Of a stretch of DNA of 64,000 bases, positions 1 through 7,942 are shown in pieces (the first letter of the stretch is position 1; each line of letters starts with the position of its first letter). The DNA is taken from positions 1,769,637-1,833,636 of the forward strand of contig NZ_LR733413.1 in NCBI RefSeq assembly GCF_902506345.1, given 5' to 3'. The DNA is from Flavobacterium sp. 9R. Its GTDB lineage: Bacteria; Bacteroidota; Bacteroidia; Flavobacteriales; Flavobacteriaceae. Made by a program: the position numbers and the translations under genes. The notes under the pieces are model-generated. The model was not told where the DNA came from. It saw only the letters and a list, made by a program, of their open reading frames with translations, and made no database searches.

Positions 1-222
1 AATAAAACTGACAAAGTCCTAATCGGGGCATAAGTAGCTAACTTTGATCGAAGAGAAGGTTCACTTTGTCAGTTTGGTTGTTGATTAAAAGTAATTTAAA
101 TTTATTTAGCAAATCTAAAGGATCGCAGTGAAAATCCTTTGTTGCCGGGGTTCGGCAACAAAGATTATAACGGAGAGCGGGACTTTGCTCACAAGAAAGC
201 GATTTGAATACTGCTCCTAAAA
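1..222 (+). repeat. Dispersed hairpin element, long form (copy E)
   Basis: The right half, about 120-222, is the core element found six more times in this window. It has an 11-bp perfect stem (137-147 with 153-163, 5-base loop), then the box ending AGCGGGA, and at 213-222 the terminal box GCTCCTAAAA, three bases before the trxB stop codon. The left half, 1-130, is an extension shared only with the copy at 57690-57868; the two differ at two positions over 130 bases. The extension carries a perfect 13-bp inverted repeat (5-17 with 63-75), and between its arms the core's 5' box CCCCGAT occurs on the opposite strand. The element may continue left of the window. No credible gene lies in it. Confidence 0.8.
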
Positions 223-225
223 AAA

Positions 226-1173
226 TTACTCTTTGGCAGCCAAATAACGCTCGGCATCCAATGCTGCCATACAACCTGTACCTGCAGCGGTAATGGCTTG
301 GCGGTACACGTGATCGGCGGCGTCTCCTGCTACGAAAACTCCTGCTACATTCGTTTTTGAACTTCCTGGAACGTTTATGATATAACCCGTTTCGTCTAAG
401 GTCAAGTAATCTTTGAAAATATCGGTGTTAGGTTTGTGACCAATGGCCACGAAAAATCCGGTAGCTGGAATGTCATACACTTCATCGGTGGTTTTGTTTT
501 TTACTTTGATAGCTGAAACCACTTGTTCATCTCCTAAAACTTCAACTGTATCATGGTTTAAAAGGATTTCGATGTTTTCGGTTTTGCGTACTCTTTCTTC
601 CATAATTTTGGAAGCTCTGAATTTTTCGCTTCTAACCAACATTGTTACTTTTTTGCACAATTTAGATAAGTAGTGTGCTTCTTCGCAAGCAGAATCTCCT
701 GCTCCAACGATTACCACTTCTTGGTTTCTATAGAAAAAGCCATCACAAACGGCACAAGCTGAAACTCCGCCACCCATTTTTAAATAATGTTGTTCTGATG
801 GTAAACCTAAATATTTTGCAGAAGCCCCTGTAGAAATAATTACAGTTTCGCAGTGCAATTCGATAGTATCGTTAATCCAAACTTTGTGAATATCACCAGA
901 AAAATCAACTTTGGTAGCCCAACCGTCTCGCACATCAGCGCCAAAACGTTGTGCTTGTTGTTGCAACTGAATCATCATTTCTGGACCAGTTACACCATCT
1001 ACATAACCAGGGAAATTTTCAACTTCATTGGTCGTTGTCAACTGTCCACCAGGTTGCATTCCTTGGTACAAAACAGGATACATATTGGCTCTAGCAGCAT
1101 AAATAGCAGCGGTATAACCAGCAGGACCTGAACCTATAATTAGGCATTTTATTTTTTCGATAGTATTTGACAT
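226..1173 (-). CDS. trxB: Thioredoxin reductase (NADPH)
   Basis: Reduces thioredoxin with NADPH through FAD and a redox-active cysteine pair; cytoplasmic. The 315-residue length is normal for the low-molecular-weight bacterial family. Visible motifs are the FAD-binding GSGPAGYTAA near residue 14, the active-site pair C140-A-V-C143 (CAVCDG, where CATCDG is commonest), the NADP-binding GAGDSACEEA near 157, and the C-terminal FAD motif around AGVFVAGDAAD. The start follows a TAnnTTTG -7 box at 1201-1208. The gene stands alone; its stop codon abuts the dispersed hairpin element at 1-222. Function is secure from the motifs. Confidence 0.97.
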   Translation of the reverse strand: MSNTIEKIKCLIIGSGPAGYTAAIYAARANMYPVLYQGMQPGGQLTTTNEVENFPGYVDGVTGPEMMIQLQQQAQRFGADVRDGWATKVDFSGDIHKVWINDTIELHCETVIISTGASAKYLGLPSEQHYLKMGGGVSACAVCDGFFYRNQEVVIVGAGDSACEEAHYLSKLCKKVTMLVRSEKFRASKIMEERVRKTENIEILLNHDTVEVLGDEQVVSAIKVKNKTTDEVYDIPATGFFVAIGHKPNTDIFKDYLTLDETGYIINVPGSSKTNVAGVFVAGDAADHVYRQAITAAGTGCMAALDAERYLAAKE

Positions 1174-1200
1174 TGTGTTTTGAGTTTTTTAAAATACACG

Positions 1201-1208
1201 CAAAAATA
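1201..1208 (-). promoter_or_regulatory. Candidate trxB -7 box (TAnnTTTG)
   Basis: On the minus strand this reads TATTTTTG, an exact match to the Bacteroidetes -7 consensus, 27 bases before the trxB start. No TTG was found at the usual 17-23 base spacing upstream, so only half the promoter is recognisable. Confidence 0.4.
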
Positions 1209-1360
1209 GGATTTTAAAAAATAATAACTCGCTTTGAAGTATTTGTTTTGATTATGGAGTAATAAAAAAACACATTCTTACTAAGTAAACTACAATAGTA
1301 TTTGTTATAAAATGTTTCTTTTGAAGTCGCTTATCATAAACGTAACAAGTAGAAAATAAA

Positions 1361-1389
1361 AAAACCTTTCTGAAATCCAGAAAGGTTTT
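1361..1389 (-). terminator. Intrinsic terminator of tRNA-Pro
   Basis: A perfect 12-bp stem (1361-1372 with 1378-1389) with a 5-base loop and an A/T-rich tail sits three bases downstream of the tRNA on the minus strand, ending in a run of T in the RNA sense. Confidence 0.75.
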
Positions 1390-1391
1390 TG

Positions 1392-1466
1392 TCGGGGTGG
1401 CAGGATTCGAACCTGCGACCTCCTGCTCCCAAAGCAGGCGCGATAACCGGGCTACGCTACACCCCG
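1392..1466 (-). tRNA. tRNA-Pro (anticodon UGG)
   Basis: Read on the minus strand, the 75-base sequence folds as a cloverleaf. The 7-bp acceptor stem CGGGGTG pairs with CACCCCG, followed by discriminator A. The anticodon stem is CCTGC/GCAGG around loop TTTGGGA, which gives anticodon TGG. The T arm carries GGTTCGAATCC. CCA is not encoded. It stands between trxB and a lipoprotein gene, with its own promoter (1478-1508) and terminator (1361-1389). Confidence 0.97.
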
Positions 1467-1477
1467 TAACGCGGGTG

Positions 1478-1508
1478 CAAATATAGAACACTTTTTTGGC
1501 TATCACAA
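1478..1508 (-). promoter_or_regulatory. Promoter of tRNA-Pro
   Basis: On the minus strand this reads TTG (1506-1508), a 20-base spacer, then TATATTTG (1478-1485), ending 11 bases before the mature tRNA 5' end. This matches the Bacteroidetes housekeeping promoter TTG-N(17-23)-TAnnTTTG in both boxes and spacing, and is the best promoter seen in the window. Confidence 0.75.
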
Positions 1509-1698
1509 GTTATTTCAAAAATAAAATTATTTAATGCCTTACACCAAGCAGTAAAACAAAAGATTCAATTCAATTACAATTACTTAGACCAACTTTGAAT
1601 AACAAAAGTATGTAGCAATTATTAAGATAAAAATTGGCATTGTTATTTCATTTTTACTAACTTTAATCTCCTAATCAATTAAAAAACAATTATTTAAA

Positions 1699-2331
1699 AT
1701 GAAAAAAAATCATTTAACCAGCTTAGCACTAACTTTTCTTCTTTTGTCAATTAGTTGTCAAAAGAAATCTGAAACCACTACTGAATCTACTCAACCAAAA
1801 GATTCCATTACTACTACCAGTTCAGAACCAGTAGAACCAAAAACAGATTTTAAAAAGACTGTAGCTTATAAAACGATACGTTTTGAAATAACTAAATCAG
1901 GCGATACCTTAACGATTCAACCCTCAGGTTTTGAATCAGACAACACAAAAGTCTCCAAAACGATTGACGGTACCGTTACCAATGTAGAAGTAGATGATGT
2001 AAATACGGATGGCTCTCCAGAGCTAATGATTTATATTACTAGTGCTGGAAGTGGAAGTTATGGTACGGCAATTGGTTTTTCTGGGAACAACAATAAATCA
2101 ATGAGCGAAATCACCATCCCAAGTATGGTAGACAATCCTAAAGCGAACAAAGGATATATGGGCCATGATGAATTTGCAATTGTTGAGGGCACTTTAGTGC
2201 AACGATTTCCTATTTATAAAGAAGGAGACACTAACAGCAAGCCAACAGGTGGAATGCGACAAATTCAGTACAAATTAAAAAACGGAGAAGCTTCAAAAGT
2301 TTTTGCAGTTGACAAAATCATTGAATACTAA
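1699..2331 (+). CDS. Lipoprotein with PliI-type lysozyme-inhibitor domain
   Basis: The 210-residue protein starts with a lipoprotein signal (hydrophobic stretch ending LSISC, so Cys20 would be lipidated), then a Ser/Thr/Glu-rich linker to about residue 50. The globular part carries SAGSGSYGTA, KGYMGHDEFA, RFPIYKEGDTN and TGGMRQIQYKL. These match the conserved segments I know from PliI, the periplasmic inhibitor of invertebrate-type lysozyme. It likely sits on the periplasmic face of a membrane and blocks host or predator lysozyme. It stands alone on the plus strand. The family assignment rests on recalled motifs; inhibition itself is inferred. Confidence 0.75.
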   Translation: MKKNHLTSLALTFLLLSISCQKKSETTTESTQPKDSITTTSSEPVEPKTDFKKTVAYKTIRFEITKSGDTLTIQPSGFESDNTKVSKTIDGTVTNVEVDDVNTDGSPELMIYITSAGSGSYGTAIGFSGNNNKSMSEITIPSMVDNPKANKGYMGHDEFAIVEGTLVQRFPIYKEGDTNSKPTGGMRQIQYKLKNGEASKVFAVDKIIEY

Positions 2332-2546
2332 TCGAGGTATCAAATTACTTTATATTGATTGATACTACTTACAAAAAAGACACTTTTTAAAAGCAAAAAA
2401 TTTAATAAAAATGAAATAAAAAGAGATTATAATTAGCAATTCAACAATGGTAAGAAATGATTAACTAAGCATTAGCAAAAGTTAACAAAATAGATTTTCA
2501 ATAACCATAAAAAATTGTATTTTTACCGCTCAAAATTCAAAAACAA

Positions 2547-3314
2547 ATGGGCAAAATCATTGCGATTGCTAATCAAAAAGGAGGCGTTGGAAAAACCACA
2601 ACATCCGTAAATCTTGCAGCATCATTAGGTGTTTTAGAAAAAAAAGTTTTATTAATTGATGCTGACCCTCAAGCTAATGCCACGTCAGGACTTGGAATTG
2701 ACGTTGAGTCAGTTGAAATTGGCACCTACCAAATTTTAGAACACAGTCATACGCCACACGAAGCTTTACTTAAATGTACCGCTCCAAACGTAGACGTGAT
2801 TCCTTCCCATATCGACCTTGTGGCTATCGAAATCGAATTGGTCGACAAAGAAAACCGTGAGTACATGCTCAAAAAATCATTAGAAAGCATCAAAGATGAA
2901 TACGATTACATTTTAATTGATTGTGCTCCATCTTTAGGTTTACTAACTTTGAACGCACTTACTGCCGCGGATTCTGTAATTATCCCTATTCAGTGCGAAT
3001 ATTTTGCACTCGAAGGATTAGGAAAATTATTGAATACCGTAAAAAGTATTCAAAAAATTCATAACCCAGATTTAGACATCGAAGGATTATTACTAACTAT
3101 GTATGATTCTAGACTACGATTATCTAATCAAGTTTTAGAAGAAGTACAAAAGCATTTCAACGATATGGTTTTTGAAACTGTAATCCAACGAAATGTGAAA
3201 CTGAGTGAAGCTCCTAGTTTTGGTGAAAGCATCATCAACTATGACGCAACTAGCAAAGGAGCAGTAAACTATATTCACTTAGCTCAAGAAATAATAAAGA
3301 AAAATAGCAAATAG
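2547..3314 (+). CDS. parA: Chromosome-partitioning ATPase ParA/Soj
   Basis: A deviant Walker-type ATPase that moves or positions chromosome origins together with ParB. The 255-residue protein has the P-loop KGGVGKTTTSVNLAASLG at residues 11-28, LLIDADPQANAT near 36-47 and DYILIDCAPSLG near 120. The start ATGGGCAAAATC lies directly before the conserved MGKIIAIANQKGGVGKT N-terminus. parB follows after 5 bases, so the two are cotranscribed. The 215-base region upstream is AT-rich and should hold the promoter, but no exact TAnnTTTG box was found there. Confidence 0.95.
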   Translation: MGKIIAIANQKGGVGKTTTSVNLAASLGVLEKKVLLIDADPQANATSGLGIDVESVEIGTYQILEHSHTPHEALLKCTAPNVDVIPSHIDLVAIEIELVDKENREYMLKKSLESIKDEYDYILIDCAPSLGLLTLNALTAADSVIIPIQCEYFALEGLGKLLNTVKSIQKIHNPDLDIEGLLLTMYDSRLRLSNQVLEEVQKHFNDMVFETVIQRNVKLSEAPSFGESIINYDATSKGAVNYIHLAQEIIKKNSK

Positions 3315-3319
3315 GTTTT

Positions 3320-4219
3320 ATGACAAAAGCAGTAAAAAAACAAGCACTCGGTAGAGGATTATCCGCATTATTAAAAGACCCTGAAAACGATATTAAATCG
3401 GTTGAGGATAAAAATGCAGACAAAGTTGTTGGTAATATTATTGAGCTTGAAATTGATGCTATTGAAATTAATCCATTTCAACCTAGGACTAATTTCAATG
3501 AAGAATCACTGCGTGAATTAGCCACTTCTATTAAAGAATTAGGTGTGATTCAACCTATTACGGTTCGTAAATTAGATTTTAATAAATACCAATTAATTTC
3601 TGGGGAACGTCGTTTGCGCGCTTCTGTTTTAGTAGGACTTACCACAGTGCCTGCATACATACGAATTGCCAATGACAACGAATCATTGGTTATGGCTTTG
3701 GTGGAAAACATTCAACGTCATGACTTAGACCCAATTGAGATTGCACTTTCCTACCAACGTTTAATGGATGAAATCCAGTTGACTCAAGAACAAATGAGTG
3801 AAAGAGTGGGTAAAAAACGTTCTACCATTGCCAACTATTTACGTCTTTTAAAACTAGACCCAATTATTCAAACTGGAATTAGAGACGGTTTCATCAGTAT
3901 GGGACATGGTCGTGCCATCATCAATGTTGAGGATTTAGACGTACAAGCCCAGATGTATCAGAAAATTGTTAGCCAGAATCTATCTGTGCGTGAAACAGAA
4001 ACTTTGGTAAAAAACTATCACGAAAGTTTGTTGCCAAAATCTAATACCCCTTCAAAATCTGCAGCTTTTGAAATTGATGACGAACAACAACACAGTTTTA
4101 ATTCTTATTTTGGAACCAAAGTAGACTTAAAAGTGGCTGGTAACGGAAAAGGAAAAATAACAATTCCATTTCACTCTCAAGAAGATTTAAACCGAATTAT
4201 CAAATTAATCAAAGGGTAG
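3320..4219 (+). CDS. parB: Chromosome-partitioning protein ParB
   Basis: Binds centromere-like parS sites and nucleates the partition complex with ParA. The 299-residue protein has the N-terminal ParA-interaction motif GRGLSALL, the ParB/Srx CTPase region (NPFQPRTNF, then LISGERRLRAS and ALVENIQRHDLDPIE), a central helix-turn-helix near QEQMSERVGKKRSTIANYLR, and a C-terminal dimerisation part. It sits 5 bases after parA and its stop codon shares one base with the GTG start of the next gene. No parS palindrome was seen nearby by eye. Confidence 0.95.
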   Translation: MTKAVKKQALGRGLSALLKDPENDIKSVEDKNADKVVGNIIELEIDAIEINPFQPRTNFNEESLRELATSIKELGVIQPITVRKLDFNKYQLISGERRLRASVLVGLTTVPAYIRIANDNESLVMALVENIQRHDLDPIEIALSYQRLMDEIQLTQEQMSERVGKKRSTIANYLRLLKLDPIIQTGIRDGFISMGHGRAIINVEDLDVQAQMYQKIVSQNLSVRETETLVKNYHESLLPKSNTPSKSAAFEIDDEQQHSFNSYFGTKVDLKVAGNGKGKITIPFHSQEDLNRIIKLIKG

Positions 4220-4779
4220 TGACTAAATTCCTAACCACATGTATCCTCACTTTTTTTCTCGGGAATGGTTTTGTTTTTGCACAAGATAAAAAAACGGAAG
4301 GTTTAGTTGCAAAAGACACTGTCCAATCCAATGATATTGACCCACTAACACCTGCAAAAGCTGCTTTTTACTCTGCTATTTTGCCAGGTTTAGGTCAAGC
4401 CTACAATAAAAAGTATTGGAAAATTCCATTAGTTTATGCTGGAATAGGCACAAGCTTGTATTTTTATATTGACAATAATAGAAAATACAATCAATACCGG
4501 GATGCTTACAAAAGAAGATTAGAAGGCTACAACGATGATAAATTTTCTTATTTAGACAATAGCCGACTCATTGCAGGACAAAAATTCTACCAACGCAACA
4601 GAGATTTATCGGCATTAGTAACCGTTGGTTTTTATGTTTTAAACATTATAGACGCCAATGTAGATGCGGCTTTAATTCAGTTTAATGTAAATGAAAATCT
4701 TTCTTTAAAACCTGAAATTTACCCAAACGATGTAACGTTTCGTCCCAACGTTGGACTAACTTTCAATTATACTTTTTAA
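4219..4779 (+). CDS. DUF5683 membrane protein
   Basis: The 186-residue protein has an N-terminal signal peptide (cleavage near FVFAQD). Residues about 45-75 contain AAFYSAILPGLGQAYNKKYWK and a hydrophobic stretch, followed by a second hydrophobic segment near 130-145. It belongs to the DUF5683 family, which in Flavobacteria typically lies between parB and dapB; the function is unknown. The start is GTG, overlapping the parB stop by one base, which indicates translational coupling. The C-terminus ends in alternating hydrophobic residues closing with Phe, as in outer-membrane strands, although it is too short for a full barrel. Confidence 0.8.
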   Translation: MTKFLTTCILTFFLGNGFVFAQDKKTEGLVAKDTVQSNDIDPLTPAKAAFYSAILPGLGQAYNKKYWKIPLVYAGIGTSLYFYIDNNRKYNQYRDAYKRRLEGYNDDKFSYLDNSRLIAGQKFYQRNRDLSALVTVGFYVLNIIDANVDAALIQFNVNENLSLKPEIYPNDVTFRPNVGLTFNYTF

Positions 4780-4805
4780 GAAGTACTTATTTTAAATCAA
4801 AAAAA

Positions 4806-5510
4806 ATGAAGATTGCGCTTTTAGGATACGGAAAAATGGGCCAAGTAATTGAAAGAATTGCACTTGAAAGAGGCCACGAAATTGTTTTGAAAAAAGACGA
4901 ATTCAATACTTACGAAGGACTAGAAAAAGCCGATGTTGCTATAGATTTCAGTGTCCCAGCAGCAGCAGTTGCCAATATTTCGGCTAGTTTTAACAACAAT
5001 GTCCCTGTAGTTTCTGGCACTACTGGTTGGTTAGAACACTATGACGAAATGATTGCCTTATGTAAAGAAAAAAAGGGTGGTTTTATTTCTAGCTCTAACT
5101 TCAGTTTAGGAGTAAATCTTTTTTTTGAATTGAATTCCTATTTGTCAAAAATAATGGCTCCTTACGATTCTTATAAAGTGTCAATGGAGGAAATTCACCA
5201 TATCCACAAATTAGACGCACCAAGCGGAACGGCTATAACCCTAGCCGAGGGAGTTATGGAACATAGTAACTATTCTAAATGGACTTTGGATGCAAGTCCA
5301 AAAGAAAACGAACTCCACATTGAAGCCATTAGAACTGGGGAAGTACCTGGTACGCATACGGTAACCTACAATTCCCCTATCGACGCCATCGAAATCAAGC
5401 ATACTGCTCACAACAGAGAAGGATTTGCCTTAGGTGCTGTCATTGCTGCAGAATGGTTGGCAGGAAAACAAGGCGTTTTCACAATGAAAGATGTTTTAAA
5501 TTTTAAATAA
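4806..5510 (+). CDS. dapB: 4-hydroxy-tetrahydrodipicolinate reductase
   Basis: Catalyses the NAD(P)H-dependent reduction step in the diaminopimelate/lysine pathway, supplying the peptidoglycan cross-link. The 234-residue length is typical of the shorter Bacteroidetes form. The nucleotide-binding GYGKMGQVIE occupies residues 7-16, SGTTGW lies near 73, and the catalytic/substrate segment HHIHKLDAPSGTA near 131-143 has the conserved His pair and Lys. It lies 26 bases after the DUF5683 gene and 38 before lepB in the same operon-like run. Confidence 0.95.
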   Translation: MKIALLGYGKMGQVIERIALERGHEIVLKKDEFNTYEGLEKADVAIDFSVPAAAVANISASFNNNVPVVSGTTGWLEHYDEMIALCKEKKGGFISSSNFSLGVNLFFELNSYLSKIMAPYDSYKVSMEEIHHIHKLDAPSGTAITLAEGVMEHSNYSKWTLDASPKENELHIEAIRTGEVPGTHTVTYNSPIDAIEIKHTAHNREGFALGAVIAAEWLAGKQGVFTMKDVLNFK

Positions 5511-5548
5511 TCATAGAGCTACATTAGTTTTAAAAAATACCGAATCCT

Positions 5549-7105
5549 ATGACACTATATTCTTGGTTTGTATTCTTTTTAGTTATTCAAATAGTCCATT
5601 TTTTGGGGACATGGAAAATGTACGAAAGTACAGGAAGAAAACGCTGGGAAGCGGCTATTCCTATTTACAATGCCATCGTATTAATGAAAATAATCGGTAG
5701 ACCAACTTGGTGGACGATTTTATTGTTCATTCCAGTAATCAACTTAATTATGTTTCCTGTGGTTTGGGTAGAAACCTTACGTAGTTTTGGAAGACGCTCA
5801 ACAGTAGACACTATCTTGGTAATCCTAACCTTTGGTTTTTATTTGTATTACATCAATTATACACAACCATTAAATTATATAGCAGACAGAGACACAGCGC
5901 CTGACCACAAAGCGGCTGATACTGTAAGCTCATTGCTATTTGCAGTTATTGTTGCTACGATTGTTCATACTTATTTCATTCAACCATTTACCATTCCGAC
6001 TTCATCTTTGGAAAAATCATTATTGGTAGGAGACTTTTTGTTTGTAAGCAAAATGAACTATGGAGCAAGAGTTCCGATGACTACCGTTGCAATGCCAATG
6101 GTTCACGACACCATTCCATTAACTAAGAAAAAATCGTATTTAAATTGGCCACAATTGCCATATATGCGATTCCCTTCTATCGAAGACATCAAACGAAATG
6201 ATATCGTAGTATTCAACTGGCCAGTAGACACAGTATATAAATTTAGAGACAAATCTGGTTTGCGTGTTGACAAACCTATCGATAAAAAATCAAACTACGT
6301 AAAACGTTGTGTAGGTTTACCTGGCGATAATTTATCTATAAAAGATGGTTTAATTTACATTGATGGAAAAGAACTTATCTTACCAGAAAGAGCCAAACCT
6401 CAATATTCATACAAATTGGCTTTGGATGGTAAAACGCCAATTGATTTTGAAACTTTATTCAAAGAACTAGACATTACAGACCCTGCAGGCTTTTTAGATG
6501 ACCAAAAAAGAGATACTTTATTTATTAGTGCCCTAACGGCTGCTGGAGCTGAACGCTTTAAACAAGTACCAGGTATTACTTCGGTGACTAGAATAATTTC
6601 AAAAGGAGGAGAGAAAAGTGTCTTTCCTCATACCAAAAACTGGAATCAAGATAACTACGGACCAATTTATATTCCGCAAAAAGGAAAAACGGTGGCTTTG
6701 AATTTAGAAACGCTTCCTTTTTACAAAAATATCATAACCGATTATGAAAATAAAAAATTAGAAGTAAACGGAACCGAAATCAGAATTGATGGTAAAGTAG
6801 CTACTAATTACACTTTTGATCAAAATTATTATTGGATGATGGGAGACAATCGCCATAACTCTGAAGACAGTCGTTATTGGGGATTTGTTCCAGAAAACCA
6901 TATTGTGGGTAAACCTATTTTTATTTGGTTGAGTTGGGATACTAACGGAAAAGGCATCAACAAAATCCGTTGGGACCGCGTTTTCACAACGGTTAGCGGA
7001 GAAGGCCAACCACAATCTTATTTCAAGTACTTCTTATTTGCTTTAGTTGCTTTCTTTATTGGAGAATATTTTTGGAAAAAAAGAAAAGCTAAAACTGAGA
7101 TTTAA
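5549..7105 (+). CDS. lepB: Signal peptidase I, long Bacteroidetes form
   Basis: Cleaves signal peptides of exported proteins at the inner membrane. At 518 residues it is much longer than the classic enzyme of about 320. Residues 1-110 contain several membrane segments resembling DUF5684, and another anchor is at 125-145. The catalytic Ser is S153 in IPTSSLEKSLLVGDFLFVSK and the general-base Lys is K252 in YVKRCVGLPGD. The later box MMGDNRHNSEDSRYWGFVP is intact. Between the two halves of the catalytic fold is a large insertion, about residues 270-410. A last membrane segment near 490-510 ends the protein. Confidence 0.95.
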   Translation: MTLYSWFVFFLVIQIVHFLGTWKMYESTGRKRWEAAIPIYNAIVLMKIIGRPTWWTILLFIPVINLIMFPVVWVETLRSFGRRSTVDTILVILTFGFYLYYINYTQPLNYIADRDTAPDHKAADTVSSLLFAVIVATIVHTYFIQPFTIPTSSLEKSLLVGDFLFVSKMNYGARVPMTTVAMPMVHDTIPLTKKKSYLNWPQLPYMRFPSIEDIKRNDIVVFNWPVDTVYKFRDKSGLRVDKPIDKKSNYVKRCVGLPGDNLSIKDGLIYIDGKELILPERAKPQYSYKLALDGKTPIDFETLFKELDITDPAGFLDDQKRDTLFISALTAAGAERFKQVPGITSVTRIISKGGEKSVFPHTKNWNQDNYGPIYIPQKGKTVALNLETLPFYKNIITDYENKKLEVNGTEIRIDGKVATNYTFDQNYYWMMGDNRHNSEDSRYWGFVPENHIVGKPIFIWLSWDTNGKGINKIRWDRVFTTVSGEGQPQSYFKYFLFALVAFFIGEYFWKKRKAKTEI

Positions 7106-7125
7106 CCCAATGTACAACGTTTCTT

Positions 7126-7166
7126 CAAAAGTCATATTTTTCCTTTTCGGATAGATATGACTTTTG
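7126..7166 (+). terminator. Hairpin between lepB and the WbqC gene
   Basis: A perfect 12-bp stem (7126-7137 with 7155-7166) with a 17-base loop follows lepB. It has no clear T-run on its 3' side, so it may act as a weak terminator, an mRNA-end stabiliser or an attenuator. An in-frame ATG at 7157 falls inside the 3' arm, which argues against that ATG being the start of the next gene. Confidence 0.4.
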
Positions 7167-7183
7167 ACTTTAAAAAAAGTAGT

Positions 7184-7807
7184 ATGAATACATTAATACA
7201 CCCCTCGTATTTCCCTTCTATCAGTCAGTTTGCGGCTATGGTACAGTCGGAAGTGGTGACCTTTGAAGTTGAAGATAATTTTCAAAAACAGACGAATAGA
7301 AATAGAACTTACATTTATAGCCCGAATGGGATTCAAATGCTAAATATTCCTATTAAGCACGCCAACAAAGGACATCAAAAAACAAAAGACATTACCATTG
7401 AAAATGATTTTGATTGGCAAAAGCAGCACTTTAAATCGCTTGAAGCGGGTTATAGAAGCTCTCCTTTCTTTGAGTTTTTTGAAGATGATTTTATGCCATT
7501 TTTTGAAAAAAAACACCACTTTTTGATGGATTTGAATTTTGAAACCATTGCTTTAGTGGAAAAATGCCTAAGATATCCGCTAGAATTTAAAAAGACAGAT
7601 GAATATTTTCACGAAGTAGCAGATGACATTTTTGACGCTCGAAGCCTAGTAAATGGCAAAAAAGACCCTAATGTTTTTGAAACCTATACTCAAGTTTTTG
7701 ATGATAAACACGGCTTTATTAACAACTTAAGTGTGTTGGATTTGATTTTTAATGAAGGAAAATTTGCTTTGGATTATCTGAAAAATCAAAAGATTATTGT
7801 GAAATAA
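7184..7807 (+). CDS. WbqC family protein
   Basis: Member of the WbqC-like family (often in glycan or surface-polysaccharide loci, biochemical role unclear). With the chosen ATG at 7184 the protein has 207 residues and begins MNTLIHPSYFPSI, where the family's conserved H-P-x-Y-F/L-P lies close to the N-terminus. The conserved KQTNRNRTYIYSPNG and LNIPIKHANKG segments follow. An upstream ATG at 7157 would add nine unconserved residues and lies in a hairpin arm, so I reject it. It ends the plus-strand run that began at parA; a dispersed hairpin element follows after 18 bases. Confidence 0.85.
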   Translation: MNTLIHPSYFPSISQFAAMVQSEVVTFEVEDNFQKQTNRNRTYIYSPNGIQMLNIPIKHANKGHQKTKDITIENDFDWQKQHFKSLEAGYRSSPFFEFFEDDFMPFFEKKHHFLMDLNFETIALVEKCLRYPLEFKKTDEYFHEVADDIFDARSLVNGKKDPNVFETYTQVFDDKHGFINNLSVLDLIFNEGKFALDYLKNQKIIVK

Positions 7808-7824
7808 ATTACCTATTGACGGTC

Positions 7825-7937
7825 CTTTAGCCCCGATTGAAGCGGAAATCCTTTTGTGCCGGGGTTCGGCACAAAAGATTATAGCGAAAAGCGGGAAACC
7901 ATAACTCCAAAAAAGCCTTTTGTTTCGCTCCTAAAAC
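7825..7937 (+). repeat. Dispersed hairpin element (copy A)
   Basis: Core element: 5' box TAGCCCCGAT, AGCGGAAATC, an 11-bp perfect stem (7851-7861 with 7867-7877), then GATTATAGCG and AGCGGGA, a spacer, and the terminal box GCTCCTAAAA (7927-7936) six bases from the stop codon of the convergent gene. Positions 7825-7897 are identical, base for base, to the reverse complement of 18350-18422. It lies between convergent genes, so it could serve either transcript's end. Confidence 0.8.
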
Positions 7938-7942
7938 TACTT

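Noticed and set aside
38-274. Open reading frame of 78 codons on the minus strand
   Set aside because: It lies across the dispersed hairpin element and overlaps the end of trxB; composition and position fit a chance frame in a repeat.
2332-4219. parS site for ParB
   Set aside because: No GTTTCACGTGAAAC-like palindrome was found in or beside parAB on inspection; it may lie elsewhere.
7157-7183. Upstream start for the WbqC gene
   Set aside because: It lies in the 3' arm of a hairpin, and the residues it adds are not conserved.
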